Shown: piece by piece, positions 43,960-52,391 of the stretch
Position numbering within the stretch: position 1 is the stretch's first letter
Layout of the letters: each line of letters begins with the position of its first letter
NCBI RefSeq assembly: GCF_000342005.1
Contig: NZ_AOHO01000038.1
Coordinates: 30,920-94,919, forward strand
Origin: Amycolatopsis decaplanina DSM 44594
GTDB taxonomy: Bacteria; Actinomycetota; Actinomycetes; Mycobacteriales; Pseudonocardiaceae
Length of the DNA: 64,000 bases
Reading direction: 5' to 3'
Program-made: the position numbers and the translations under genes
Notes under the pieces: model-generated
Told to the model about the DNA's origin: nothing
The model's input: only the letters and a program-made list of their open reading frames with translations
Database searches by the model: none

Positions 43960-45266
43960 CCGGCACGGATCCCGAAAGCGGCCAGCAGGCCGAGGATGGC
44001 CAGCCCGAAAGGCCGGAGCGTGACCGTCCACGGCCATACCTCGCCGTCGAGCGTGAGGTGCCCGGTCCGGTACTCCAGCGTCCTCGCCGTCCACCGTGTG
44101 GTCGCCGTGTCCGTGGTGCGCGCCAGGTCTTCGAGTACGGCGTCGAACGGGAACCCCGGCCCGGCGTGCAGGTACACCGGTGAGAACCCGGAGTACCGAT
44201 CGGCCGCGTGACTCGCCGCGGCGCCGGCGCCGGGCACGATCAGCCGGTCGAGGTCGTTCGTCATCGGTGTGCCGCGCGGGGCGAAGGTCAGCCCGTACCG
44301 GGACTGGATCGGCGTGCCGTCGAGACCGACCGCCGTCGTCTCGACCGCCAGCGACTGGCCGTAGGTGTCGAACACCGCGGCGAGTTCCAGCTCCCGGATC
44401 CCGGTGGTCAGCAGGACACCCAGCATCGGCTTGTCCCACCGGAAGGCGGTGTTGAACCCGACCACGGTGTCCGCCGCCTCGAAGGTGTTCTGCGCCATCG
44501 GCGGGCTGGAGCCGGGGGAGTAGTGGGTCCAGCCGATGGCTTCGGCGGCCTCCCGCGCGGTTCCGATGCCGGCGAACCGTTCGGTGATGCGGAGCGCCCC
44601 GTCGATCCCGGAGAGGATCCCGGCCGTGGTCAGGATGTTCCCGTCGTCGACGTAGCGTGTGCCGCGAATCCAGTCCACGGCGGGGAATTCGTCTTCGAAG
44701 CCGCCGATGCGGATCCAGTGCGCGGTGGCCTTCCGTCCGTCGAGGAGCCCGGCCGAGGCGAGAACGCCCGAACCGTTGCAGACACTCATGAGCAGCGAGC
44801 CCCGCGACGCTTGCCGGTTCAGCCAGTCGGTCACCGGTCGCGTGGTCGGTTCGCCGAGGTCCGGCAACGCGGGCACCACCACGACGTCCGGGGCGGCGGA
44901 AGAGAGCAGTCTGTCGAGATCGGCGAAACTCAGGTCGGGGATCAGGTCGAGCCCGCCGGTCAGGGTGACCGGCCGGGCCTCCGGCGCGACCGTGTAGACG
45001 TTGAACGCGCCGGACGCCGCCAGGACCTCGAAGGGTGCGAGCGCGTCGGAGACGACGGCACCTTCGTTCCCCACGACGACCACCGCGGTGGGCTTGGCGG
45101 GATCGTGCGCCCGGGGTACCGGTCGCGGCGAGATCCCGTCGGTTCTCGCGGTGTAGCGGTTTTCGAAGCTGGTGGCGAGCGTGACGGCGCCGAGTGTGAG
45201 CGGCAGGGCCAGCGCGGCGACGGTGAACGCCAGCACGGTCAGCGTGACGCGGGCGAAGGATCGCAT
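43869..45266 (-). CDS. Membrane-anchored DJ-1/PfpI-domain protein
   Basis: 465 aa from the ATG at 45266 (GGAGCC upstream). N-terminal helix RVTLTVLAFTVAALALPLTL anchors it; residues about 55-235 form a DJ-1/PfpI domain with nucleophile Cys in LLMSVCNGSGVLASAGLLDG and the downstream KATAHW typical of GATase-1-like AraC-type domains. About 270-400 resembles a second, Cys-less DJ-1-like module (PMLGVLLTTGIRELELAAV). A last helix near the C-terminus (FGLAILGLLAAFGI) precedes a basic tail. So the domains face outside. Downstream of a small membrane protein with a 2-bp gap. Function unknown; extracellular ligand binding or protease-like activity are possible. Confidence 0.8.
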   Translation of the reverse strand: MRSFARVTLTVLAFTVAALALPLTLGAVTLATSFENRYTARTDGISPRPVPRAHDPAKPTAVVVVGNEGAVVSDALAPFEVLAASGAFNVYTVAPEARPVTLTGGLDLIPDLSFADLDRLLSSAAPDVVVVPALPDLGEPTTRPVTDWLNRQASRGSLLMSVCNGSGVLASAGLLDGRKATAHWIRIGGFEDEFPAVDWIRGTRYVDDGNILTTAGILSGIDGALRITERFAGIGTAREAAEAIGWTHYSPGSSPPMAQNTFEAADTVVGFNTAFRWDKPMLGVLLTTGIRELELAAVFDTYGQSLAVETTAVGLDGTPIQSRYGLTFAPRGTPMTNDLDRLIVPGAGAAASHAADRYSGFSPVYLHAGPGFPFDAVLEDLARTTDTATTRWTARTLEYRTGHLTLDGEVWPWTVTLRPFGLAILGLLAAFGIRAGYRRRRPSESGLDRVTSSTGRRGVVVPGKP

Positions 45267-45268
45267 GA

Positions 45269-45667
45269 TCAGGCTCCGTACTCGGCGCGACGGCGGAGCA
45301 TGGCGGCGAGCATCGCGGGCACCATCAGGACGTGCCCGGCCATCATCAAGGTCGTCCCGGAGACCAGGCCGGTCCAGAAAAAAGGCATGAACAGCACGTA
45401 GGGCAGGTACATCGCGGCCGACATCTCCACGATCGAAGCCCAGCCGTGGCGCCGGATCCGCATCCACAGCGCCATGCCGAGCGACATGTTCGTAGCCATC
45501 ACCAGCGCGTTCGCGGTCACGTTCCCGGACAGACCTGGCCACAGGAACGACCAGACCGGTTCGAGGACGATCATCCCGGCCACCATCGAGAGCAGCATCT
45601 CCACGGCGTGGCGGGTGAAGTGCAGGGTGGCCTGCTTGCGGGTCTTCTGTTCTGTCGTGTGGTTCAT
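45269..45667 (-). CDS. Small polytopic membrane protein, unknown function
   Basis: 132 aa from ATG 45667 after GGGAGCC; a longer frame to 45721 has no good site. About four hydrophobic helices: MLLSMVAGMIVLEPVWSFL, ANALVMATNMSLGMALWM, SAAMYLPYVLFMPFFWTGLV and LMMAGHVLMVPAMLAAMLR, rich in Met. Forms an operon with the DJ-1-like gene two bases downstream, so the two may act together in the membrane. I do not recognise a named family. Confidence 0.78.
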   Translation of the reverse strand: MNHTTEQKTRKQATLHFTRHAVEMLLSMVAGMIVLEPVWSFLWPGLSGNVTANALVMATNMSLGMALWMRIRRHGWASIVEMSAAMYLPYVLFMPFFWTGLVSGTTLMMAGHVLMVPAMLAAMLRRRAEYGA

Positions 45668-45766
45668 TTCCGGCTCCCTCGGTCGGTGCGACGGGAGCAA
45701 TGTTCGGCCGGGGCGGGGCACGAGGGCAGGTGCCGGAAGTCATGTGCGAGGTCATGTGACCGGTGT

Positions 45767-46414
45767 TCAGAACAGGCCGAGTTCCTTCGCGCGCAGGGCG
45801 GCCTGGGTGCGGTCACGCACCTGAAGCTTGGACAGGACACTCGTCACGAGGTTCTTCACCGTGCCCTCGGCGAGGAACAGGGTCTTGGCGATCTCGCGGT
45901 TGCTCCGGCCGTCCGCCAGGAGCCGGACGACTTCCAGTTCCCGTTCCGAAAGCGGTGTCACCAATGGCTGGGAGCGAGGTGTCTCGGCGGGCAGCCGAGC
46001 CACCCTGGCGACGAGTTTCGCCGCGACCGACGGCTGCAGCACCGATTCGCCCCGTTCGGCCGCGACCAGCGCTTCGACCAGCCGCGTCGACGAGACGTCC
46101 TTGAGCAGGTAGCCGACGGCGCCCGCTCGCAACGCGGCGAACACGTCCTCGTCGTCATCGAACGTGGTCAGTGCCAGGACGCGCACACCCGGCTGTTCGG
46201 CCCGGAGCCGCGCGGTGGCCGCGATACCGTCCAGCACCGGCATCCGCAGATCCATCAGCGCGACGTCGGGGTGGAGTTCGGCGCAGAGCCGGACGGCTTC
46301 CTCGCCGTTGGCCGCCTCACCGACGACGTCGATCCCCGGTTGCACTTCCAGCAGGGTCGCCAACGCCTCACGGAACAACGCCTGGTCGTCGACGATCAGC
46401 ACGCGGACGCTCAT
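45767..46414 (-). CDS. NarL/LuxR-family response regulator
   Basis: 215 aa. Receiver: VLIVDDQALFREALATLLE, phospho-Asp in PDVALMDLRMPVLDGIAAT, Lys in YLLKDVSSTRLVEALV. HTH: PLSERELEVVRLLADGRSNREIAKTLFL then VKNLVTSVLSKLQV. Start overlaps the kinase stop by 4 bp. The two membrane genes downstream on the same strand (about 100 bp away) could be targets. Confidence 0.95.
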   Translation of the reverse strand: MSVRVLIVDDQALFREALATLLEVQPGIDVVGEAANGEEAVRLCAELHPDVALMDLRMPVLDGIAATARLRAEQPGVRVLALTTFDDDEDVFAALRAGAVGYLLKDVSSTRLVEALVAAERGESVLQPSVAAKLVARVARLPAETPRSQPLVTPLSERELEVVRLLADGRSNREIAKTLFLAEGTVKNLVTSVLSKLQVRDRTQAALRAKELGLF

Positions 46415-47514
46415 CCCGGTACCTCCACGGTGAGCGTCAAGCCGTGCCCTTCCCCGGAGTCGACCGAGACCCGGCCACCGAGCCCGGCGACCCGTTCGCG
46501 GAGCCCGACGAGACCGAAACCCTTGTCCGGCGCGGAATCGCCGGCGAGTCCGAGACCGTCGTCGCGGATCTCGAGCCTGACCCGATCGGTGACGGCGTAG
46601 TCGAGCACCACGGTCGCGGCGCCGGCCCGCGCGTGCTTGCGCACGTTGGTCAGTCCCTCCTGAGCCGCCCGGAACAGCGACTCCTCCACGTCGGCCCGGG
46701 TGTCCCGCGCGGTGCCCTTGACCTCGAACCCGGTCGGCACGCCCGCCGCGGAAGCCTCGTCGGTCAGTGCCCGCAACGCGTCCGCCAGAGGTTCCTGGCG
46801 CGGCTCCCGCAACGCCGACACCGACCGGCGGACCTCCGCCAGCGCCTCACGCGACTGGTCCTGTGCCTTGGCGAGCATCCCGTCGGCCCGTTCCGTGTCG
46901 CCCGTGCCGATCACCGCGCGGGCGGCCTGCAACATCATCTGCACGACCGTGAGGTGATGACCGAGCCCGTCGTGGATGTCGCGCGCGAGCCTGTTGCGCT
47001 CCTGGATCGTCGCGAGCTGCTCGGCTTGCGCGGCGTGGTCGCGAAGACGTTCGTGTGCCTCGGCCAACTCCTCCCGCGCTCGCTTCTCCCGGACGACCAG
47101 CTCGGTCACCACGGCGGCGAAGACCATGACCGCCAGTGTCCCGAGCCCCTCGCGGAGCCCGTCCATCGGCGCCATCGGCAGGTGGATCAGCGGGATCAGC
47201 ACCGCGACGCCGAATGCCACCGGCAGCGGCAGCAGCAACACGGTGTGACAGACGAGGACGACGAGAAGCAGGACAGCCCCGACAGCGGCTCCCGAGAGCG
47301 AGAACAGGGTGAAGCCGAGCGGTAGCTGAACGCAGACATACGCGACCGCCCACGCGCGTCCGTGCTTCTGCACCCAGGGGAAGCCGGCGATCGCGATGGC
47401 CGCGTAGACCAGCCCGGCGACGAGCGTCGGCAGCACGAGCGTTTCGTATTTGGCCGAGCCGAGCGGCAACGTCACATAGGCGACGAGGGTCAGTACGGCC
47501 AGGGCCCGGTTCAC
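46411..47514 (-). CDS. NarL-type sensor histidine kinase (HisKA_3)
   Basis: 367 aa from the GTG at 47514 (GGTGGG upstream), which starts right before the first helix; an in-frame extension to 47565 is less likely. Several N-terminal helices (ALAVLTLVAYVTLPLGSAKY; AGLVYAAIAIAGFPWV; VGAVLLLVVLVCHTVLLLPLP; FGVAVLIPLIHLPM), a coiled region, phospho-His in LARDIHDGLGHHLTVVQMML, N-box LTNVRKHARAG and G-box RDDGLGLAGDS, FGLVGLRERVAGLG. Partner of the next regulator. The sensor part has little extracellular mass, so it may sense membrane stress, as in LiaS/DesK-like kinases. Confidence 0.94.
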   Translation of the reverse strand: MNRALAVLTLVAYVTLPLGSAKYETLVLPTLVAGLVYAAIAIAGFPWVQKHGRAWAVAYVCVQLPLGFTLFSLSGAAVGAVLLLVVLVCHTVLLLPLPVAFGVAVLIPLIHLPMAPMDGLREGLGTLAVMVFAAVVTELVVREKRAREELAEAHERLRDHAAQAEQLATIQERNRLARDIHDGLGHHLTVVQMMLQAARAVIGTGDTERADGMLAKAQDQSREALAEVRRSVSALREPRQEPLADALRALTDEASAAGVPTGFEVKGTARDTRADVEESLFRAAQEGLTNVRKHARAGAATVVLDYAVTDRVRLEIRDDGLGLAGDSAPDKGFGLVGLRERVAGLGGRVSVDSGEGHGLTLTVEVPG

Positions 47515-47576
47515 GGACCCACCATGCCACGTACCGGCGCGGGATGGGCGAACTCGCGTGCTCAAGTCCGGATCTC

Positions 47577-47620
47577 GCGTGCTTGGACGCGGAACACGAG
47601 AGTTCGCCGTCCAAGCACGC
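47577..47620. terminator. Hairpin downstream of the lacI-type gene, within TCGCGTG/CACGCGA repeats
   Basis: GCGTGCTTGGACG pairs perfectly with CGTCCAAGCACGC across an 18-base loop. It lies between the LacI-gene stop (47695) and the kinase start on the same strand, so it may stop read-through. Around it, from 47550 to 47666, CTCGCGTG or its complement CACGCGAG occurs several times (for example 47572, 47636, 47658), forming a small repeat cluster. Confidence 0.6.
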
Positions 47621-47694
47621 GTGATCGGCTTTCAATCACGCGAGTTCGGTGTTCGATCACGCGAGTCTCGTGTTTCGCCTCCTGAAGGCGGGCG

Positions 47695-48693
47695 TCAAGC
47701 GGTGGTGCTGTTCCGGATCTCCAGCGAGAACGGCGTCTGGACGTCCTCCGGTTCCAGGTCGCTCCCGCCCGCGATACGCCGGCGCAGCAGATCGACCGCC
47801 GCCCGCGCGATCGCCGCCTTGTCCGGCGCGATCGTCGTCAGCGACGGAAGGCTGTACGCGCTCTCCTCGTTGTTGTCGAAACCGACGATCGCCATGTCCG
47901 ACGGCACCTGGACACCGCGCTCGGCCGCGGCGCGCAGGGCGCCGATGGCGAGAAGGTCGTTGAAGCAGAACACCGCGTCGGGCGGTTCCGGCAGCGCGAG
48001 GAGGTGCGCCATCGCTTCGGCGCCGTTGGCGCGGTGGTAGCGCAGAGCGGGCAGGACCAGTTCCGGAATGGGCGCTAGCCCCGCCTCGTCGAGCGCGGAG
48101 TGGTAGCCCTCCAGCCGTTGGGCGGCGGTGTGGCGCTGCGGATGCGCGCCGATCGCGGCGATCCGGCGGCGGCCGAGCGAGATCAGGTGCCGCACCGCGA
48201 TCCGGGCCGCCTGGACGTTGTCGATGCCGACGTGGTCTATCGGGACGTCGACGACGTGCTCGCCGAGCATCACCAGGGGTACGCCCGGTGCCAGGTCTTC
48301 GAAGTCATTGGTGTGCAACGCTTCCGGGCTGATGATCGCGCCGTCGATCAGGTGCGGGCCCAGCGCGGACAGCGCGTTGCGCTCGCGTTCCCTGGTGCCG
48401 AGGGTCTGTTCGATCAGGACGTTCCACTCGTGCTCCTGCGCCGCCTGCAGCACCAGACCCGCCAGTTCGCCGAAGTACGGGATGCTCAGTTCGGGCAGCA
48501 TCAGCCCGAGGAACCCGGTGCGGCCGCGGCGGAGGTTGCGGGCGCCGAGGTTGGGCCGGTATCCGGTCGAGGCCAGTGCCTCCTCGACGCGCTTGCGGTT
48601 CTCCGGCTTGACGAAGTCGTAGCCGTTGACCACGTTCGACACGGTCTTGACCGAGACGCCCGCAAGCTTGGCGACGTCCTTGAGCGTGGCCAC
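47695..48693 (-). CDS. LacI-family transcriptional regulator of the furanose operon
   Basis: 332 aa from the GTG at 48693, preceded by GGAGGGG. N-terminal HTH TLKDVAKLAGVSVKTVSNVV plus hinge; periplasmic-binding-like ligand domain with LMLPELSIPYFGELAGLVLQ, GIDNVQAARIAVRHLISLGR, PDAVFCFNDLLAIGAL and AIVGFDNNEESAYSLPSLTTI. Divergent from the transport operon with a 29-bp palindromic operator between them, so it almost surely represses that operon until a sugar binds. Confidence 0.95.
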   Translation of the reverse strand: MATLKDVAKLAGVSVKTVSNVVNGYDFVKPENRKRVEEALASTGYRPNLGARNLRRGRTGFLGLMLPELSIPYFGELAGLVLQAAQEHEWNVLIEQTLGTRERERNALSALGPHLIDGAIISPEALHTNDFEDLAPGVPLVMLGEHVVDVPIDHVGIDNVQAARIAVRHLISLGRRRIAAIGAHPQRHTAAQRLEGYHSALDEAGLAPIPELVLPALRYHRANGAEAMAHLLALPEPPDAVFCFNDLLAIGALRAAAERGVQVPSDMAIVGFDNNEESAYSLPSLTTIAPDKAAIARAAVDLLRRRIAGGSDLEPEDVQTPFSLEIRNSTTA

Positions 48694-48755
48694 CCTCGCT
48701 CCCCTCCGCAGTGCTCCGGTACAGATCCGGCACAGCCTAGCCGCGCGAACGGCGG

Positions 48756-48784
48756 ATTTACAACGTTGTACCAACGATGTAAAT
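48756..48784. promoter_or_regulatory. LacI-type operator
   Basis: Left half-site ATTTACAACGTTGT, central A, right half CCAACGATGTAAAT; the arms match at 12 of 14 positions. It has the odd-length centre and CGTTG/CAACG core common in LacI-family sites. It is placed between the divergent regulator (start 48693) and the binding-protein gene (start 48855), and it stands out as AT-rich in this GC-rich DNA. Confidence 0.8.
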
Positions 48785-48854
48785 CTGGCATCGTCCCTAT
48801 GAGTGACATGGGTCACCGCAGACCCGTGTGCTCGACTTCCCCGAGGAGCGATCG

Positions 48855-49922
48855 ATGTCCCTGCCCATCCGCCGCACCCTGCTCCTGGTGACCGGCCTCG
48901 CGCTCGCGCTGACGGCCTGCACCAGCCGTGAGACCCAGCAATCCGCCCCGTCGGGGGCGGGGCCGGCCGCTTCGGCGGCGCCGAACCAGGCCGCGGGGCC
49001 GGGATGTGCCCGCGAGAAGACCGGCTACCCGCAGGTGGACGTGAAGAACGCGGTCATCGGCTTCTCCCAGTCGGAGAAGGAGGCGAACCCGTTCCGGATC
49101 GCCGAGACGCAGTCCATCAAGGACGAAGCGAAGAAACTCGGTGTCCCGGACGACAAACTCCTGGTCACCAACGCGCAGAGCGATCTCAACAAGCAGGTCA
49201 GCGACATCAAGTCGTTGCTGGACCGGGGCGCGCAGCTGCTCATCGTCGCCCCGCTGAACTCCGACGGCCTGCAGCCCGCCCTCGACGCGGCGAAGGCCAA
49301 GAAGGTCCCGGTCATCACGATCGACCGCAAGGTGACCTCGCAGCCGTGTTCCGACTACCTGACCTTCATCGGCTCCAACTTCGTCGAGCAGGGCAAGCGC
49401 GCGGCGCAGGAGATGGTGAAGGCCACTGGCGGCACCGGCAAGGTCGCGATCCTGCTCGGCGCGTCCGGCAACAACGTGACCACCGACCGCACCAAGGGTT
49501 TCAAGGACGAGATCGCCGCGACCACGGGCATCCGGATCGTCGCCGAGCAGACCGGTGAGTTCGACCGGTCCAAGGGGCAGGCGGTCATGGAGCAGCTCAT
49601 CCAGAGCAACCCCGAGATCACCGCCGTCTACGCCGAGAACGACGAGATGGGCATCGGCGCGGTCACCGCGCTCAAGGCCGCGGGCAAGACGCCGGGCAAG
49701 GACGTCAAGATCGTCTCGATCGACGGCACCCGCAACGCCGTCCAGCTCATCGCCGACGGCAGCTACAACGCGGTGATCGAGTCCAACCCGCGTTTCGGCC
49801 CGCTCGCCTTCTCCACGCTGCAGGACTTCGCCGCCGGCAAGGAGATCCCGCCGACCGTGGTGATCTCCGACGACCAGTACGACTCCGCGAACGCCGCGCA
49901 GAAGCTCGGAAACGCGTACTGA
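48855..49922 (+). CDS. ytfQ: YtfQ-like sugar-binding lipoprotein of a furanose importer
   Basis: 355 aa from the ATG at 48855 (GAGGAG upstream). Lipobox LTAC at residues 19-22. Family PBP1 (ribose-type) fold with FSQSEKEANPFRIAETQSIK, LLIVAPLNSDGLQPALDAAK, VPVITIDRKV, FDRSKGQAVMEQLIQ, YAENDEMGIGAVTALKAAGK and IVSIDGTRNAVQLIADG. These blocks match E. coli YtfQ, the galactofuranose-binding protein, better than ribose- or xylose-binding proteins. Binds sugar outside the membrane. First of four transport genes whose set matches YtfQRT-YjfF. Galactofuranose or arabinofuranose is the inferred ligand. Confidence 0.88.
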   Translation: MSLPIRRTLLLVTGLALALTACTSRETQQSAPSGAGPAASAAPNQAAGPGCAREKTGYPQVDVKNAVIGFSQSEKEANPFRIAETQSIKDEAKKLGVPDDKLLVTNAQSDLNKQVSDIKSLLDRGAQLLIVAPLNSDGLQPALDAAKAKKVPVITIDRKVTSQPCSDYLTFIGSNFVEQGKRAAQEMVKATGGTGKVAILLGASGNNVTTDRTKGFKDEIAATTGIRIVAEQTGEFDRSKGQAVMEQLIQSNPEITAVYAENDEMGIGAVTALKAAGKTPGKDVKIVSIDGTRNAVQLIADGSYNAVIESNPRFGPLAFSTLQDFAAGKEIPPTVVISDDQYDSANAAQKLGNAY

Positions 49923-49924
49923 CG

Positions 49925-51400
49925 ATGGAACCGGTTCTCGAGGTCGAAGGCGTGACGAAGACGTTCGCCGGGGTGCGCGCGCTCGACGACGTGTCGTTCG
50001 TGCTCCGGCCGGGCGAGGTGCACGCGCTGGTGGGCGAGAACGGCGCCGGCAAGTCGACGCTGATCAAGGTGCTCACCGGCGTGCACAAACCGGATTCCGG
50101 CACGATCCACGCGCGGGGCGCGATCTCCACGATCTACCAGGAGGTCAACCTCATCCCGCTGATGAGCGTGGCGAGCAACGTGTACCTCGGCCGCGAGCCG
50201 AGGGGCCGGTTCGGGCTGGTCGACTGGGCGCGGATGAACTCCGACGCGGCGGCCTTGCTGGCGGACTACGGCATCGACGCCGACGTCCGCCGTCCACTGG
50301 GGACACTCAGTGTCGGCGCGCAGCAGATGGTCGCGCTCGCCCGCGCGGTGTCGGTCGACGCCGACGTGGTGATCATGGACGAGCCGACGTCCTCGTTGGA
50401 GCCGCGTGAGGTCGAGACGTTGTTCGAGGTCATCGGCAGGCTGCACGAACGCGGGATCGCGATCGTGTACGTCAGCCACCGGATGGACGAGCTGTACCGG
50501 ATTTGCGAACGGGTGACGGTGCTGCGGGACGGCAAGCGGGTCCACACCGGACCACTCGCCGATCTGCCGCGGCTGGAACTGGTGTCGATGATGCTCGGCC
50601 GCAGTGTCGGCGACATCCGTTCGCACGGTGCGACGGCCTTCGAGGGTGATCACCAGGCGGGCCGGGAGCCGGTGCTGCGTGCGGAGAACCTCACCAGCGG
50701 CAACCGTCTGGGTGGCGTCTCGGTCGAGATCAAACCCGGTGAGATCGTCGGTCTCGCGGGACTGCTCGGCTCCGGCCGGACCGAGACCGCGCGGGCGATC
50801 GTCGGCGATCTGCCGCTCTCCGGTGGCACCGTGCTCGTCGGCGGAAGGCAAGTTCCGCAAGGGAATGTGGCCGCCGCGATGCGTGCGGGCGTCAGCATGC
50901 TCGCCGAGGACCGCAAGACCGAGGGCATCATCCCGCATCTTTCGGTACGGGAGAACATCGTGCTCGCCGCGTTGCCGAAGCTGTCCCGCTTCGGCCTGGT
51001 CAGCCGGGCCCGCCAGGACAGGATCGTCGACACGTTCGTGAAACGCCTGCGGATCAAGGTGTCCAGCCCCGACCAGAAGGTCGCCGAACTTTCCGGCGGT
51101 AATCAGCAGAAGGTGTTGCTGGCCCGCTGGCTGTGCACCGAGCCGAAGGTGCTGCTGCTCGACGAGCCGACCCGGGGCATCGACGTCGGCGCGAAGGCGG
51201 AGGTGCAGGCGCTGATCGACGAACTCGCGAAAGACGGGCTCGCCGTCCTGCTGATCTCGTCGGAGATGGACGAACTCCTCGACGGCGCGGACAGGCTGGT
51301 CGTGCTCAAGGACGGAGCGGTGGTCGGGGAACTGGCGGGGGAGCAGCTCACGCAGGACCACGTGCTGGCCGCGATCGCCTCGGGTGGCGCGGATGACTAG
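49925..51400 (+). CDS. ytfR: YtfR-like sugar importer ATPase with two nucleotide-binding domains
   Basis: 491 aa. First domain: Walker A GENGAGKSTLIKVLTG near residue 37, signature LSVGAQQMVALARA, Walker B VIMDEPTSSLE. Second domain: P-loop GLLGSGRTETARAI has Arg instead of the catalytic Lys, as usual for RbsA/MglA/YtfR proteins, signature LSGGNQQKVLLARWL, Walker B LLLDEPTRGIDVG. It powers the two permeases that follow. Two bases after the binding-protein stop. Confidence 0.92.
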   Translation: MEPVLEVEGVTKTFAGVRALDDVSFVLRPGEVHALVGENGAGKSTLIKVLTGVHKPDSGTIHARGAISTIYQEVNLIPLMSVASNVYLGREPRGRFGLVDWARMNSDAAALLADYGIDADVRRPLGTLSVGAQQMVALARAVSVDADVVIMDEPTSSLEPREVETLFEVIGRLHERGIAIVYVSHRMDELYRICERVTVLRDGKRVHTGPLADLPRLELVSMMLGRSVGDIRSHGATAFEGDHQAGREPVLRAENLTSGNRLGGVSVEIKPGEIVGLAGLLGSGRTETARAIVGDLPLSGGTVLVGGRQVPQGNVAAAMRAGVSMLAEDRKTEGIIPHLSVRENIVLAALPKLSRFGLVSRARQDRIVDTFVKRLRIKVSSPDQKVAELSGGNQQKVLLARWLCTEPKVLLLDEPTRGIDVGAKAEVQALIDELAKDGLAVLLISSEMDELLDGADRLVVLKDGAVVGELAGEQLTQDHVLAAIASGGADD

Positions 51401-51434
51401 CACCCAGCGGAGAACGGAGGAACCGGGGACCACC

Positions 51435-52391
51435 ATGACGGACGCGGGGAAGACGGTGGACCGGACCCGGGTGGCGCGGTGGCTGCAGGAGTACGGCGTG
51501 TACGTCGCCGTCGTCGCGCTCGTGCTGTTCAACATCGCGTTCACGGCGAACTTCCTGACCGTGGGCAATTTCCGCACCCAGCTCATCCAGGCCGCGCCAG
51601 TACTGGTGGTCGCACTCGGGATGGCGCTGGTGATCGGTACCGAGGGCGTCGACCTGTCGGTCGGCGCGGTGATGGCGCTGTCGGCCGCGCTCGTCCCGCT
51701 CTACCTCGGCGCCGGAACTCTCCCCGCGGTGGCGGTCGCGCTCGCGGCGGGGCTGGCCGCCGGAACGCTGAACGGTGTCCTCGTGGCCAGAGTCGGGATC
51801 CAGCCGATCGTGGCGACACTCGCGCTGCTCGTCGGCGGGCGCGGGCTCGCGCTGGTGCTCGCCGACGGCCAGCTCGTCCAGCTGCACGATCCGGATTTCC
51901 TGGCTCTGGGCAACGGCGAGGTGCTCGGGATCCCGGTGAGCGTCCTCATCGCGGCCGTGCTGGCGGTGCTCATGTCGGCGCTGGTCGGGAAGACGGCGTT
52001 CGGCAGGCGGCTGGTCGCGATCGGCGGCAACCGGCGGGCGAGCGTGCTGGCCGGGTTGCCGGTCAACCGCGTCCTCATCGGCGTCTACGCGATCTGCGGG
52101 CTGCTCGCGGCACTGGCCGGGGTGCTTTCCACCGCCAGGCTCGGCGCGGGCGACCCCGCGGACGCCGGCTTGCTGATGGAACTGTCCGCCATCACCGCGG
52201 TCGTGGTCGGCGGCACTCCGCTGACCGGCGGCCGTGTCCGCATCCTCGGCACGGTGATGGGTGTCCTGCTCATGCAACTCGTCCGCGCCACGCTCATCAA
52301 GCACAACCTGCCGGATTCGACCGCGCAGATGATCCAGGCCGCGATCATCGTCGGCGCGGTGTACGTCGCACGGGAACGGAGCAGCCGATGA
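51435..52391 (+). CDS. ytfT: YtfT-like furanose importer permease
   Basis: 318 aa from the ATG at 51435 (GGGGAC upstream); an ATG at 51393 overlapping the ATPase stop would add 14 residues and is possible. BPD_transp_2 permease with VALGMALVIGTEGVDLSVGA, IQPIVATLALLVGGRGLALV and GKTAFGRRLVAIGGNRRASV. The IQP-VATL-GGRG and ADGQLVQLHDPDF segments match YtfT specifically. Overlaps the next gene by 4 bp. With YjfF-like it forms a heterodimeric channel, unlike the RbsC homodimer. Confidence 0.88.
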   Translation: MTDAGKTVDRTRVARWLQEYGVYVAVVALVLFNIAFTANFLTVGNFRTQLIQAAPVLVVALGMALVIGTEGVDLSVGAVMALSAALVPLYLGAGTLPAVAVALAAGLAAGTLNGVLVARVGIQPIVATLALLVGGRGLALVLADGQLVQLHDPDFLALGNGEVLGIPVSVLIAAVLAVLMSALVGKTAFGRRLVAIGGNRRASVLAGLPVNRVLIGVYAICGLLAALAGVLSTARLGAGDPADAGLLMELSAITAVVVGGTPLTGGRVRILGTVMGVLLMQLVRATLIKHNLPDSTAQMIQAAIIVGAVYVARERSSR

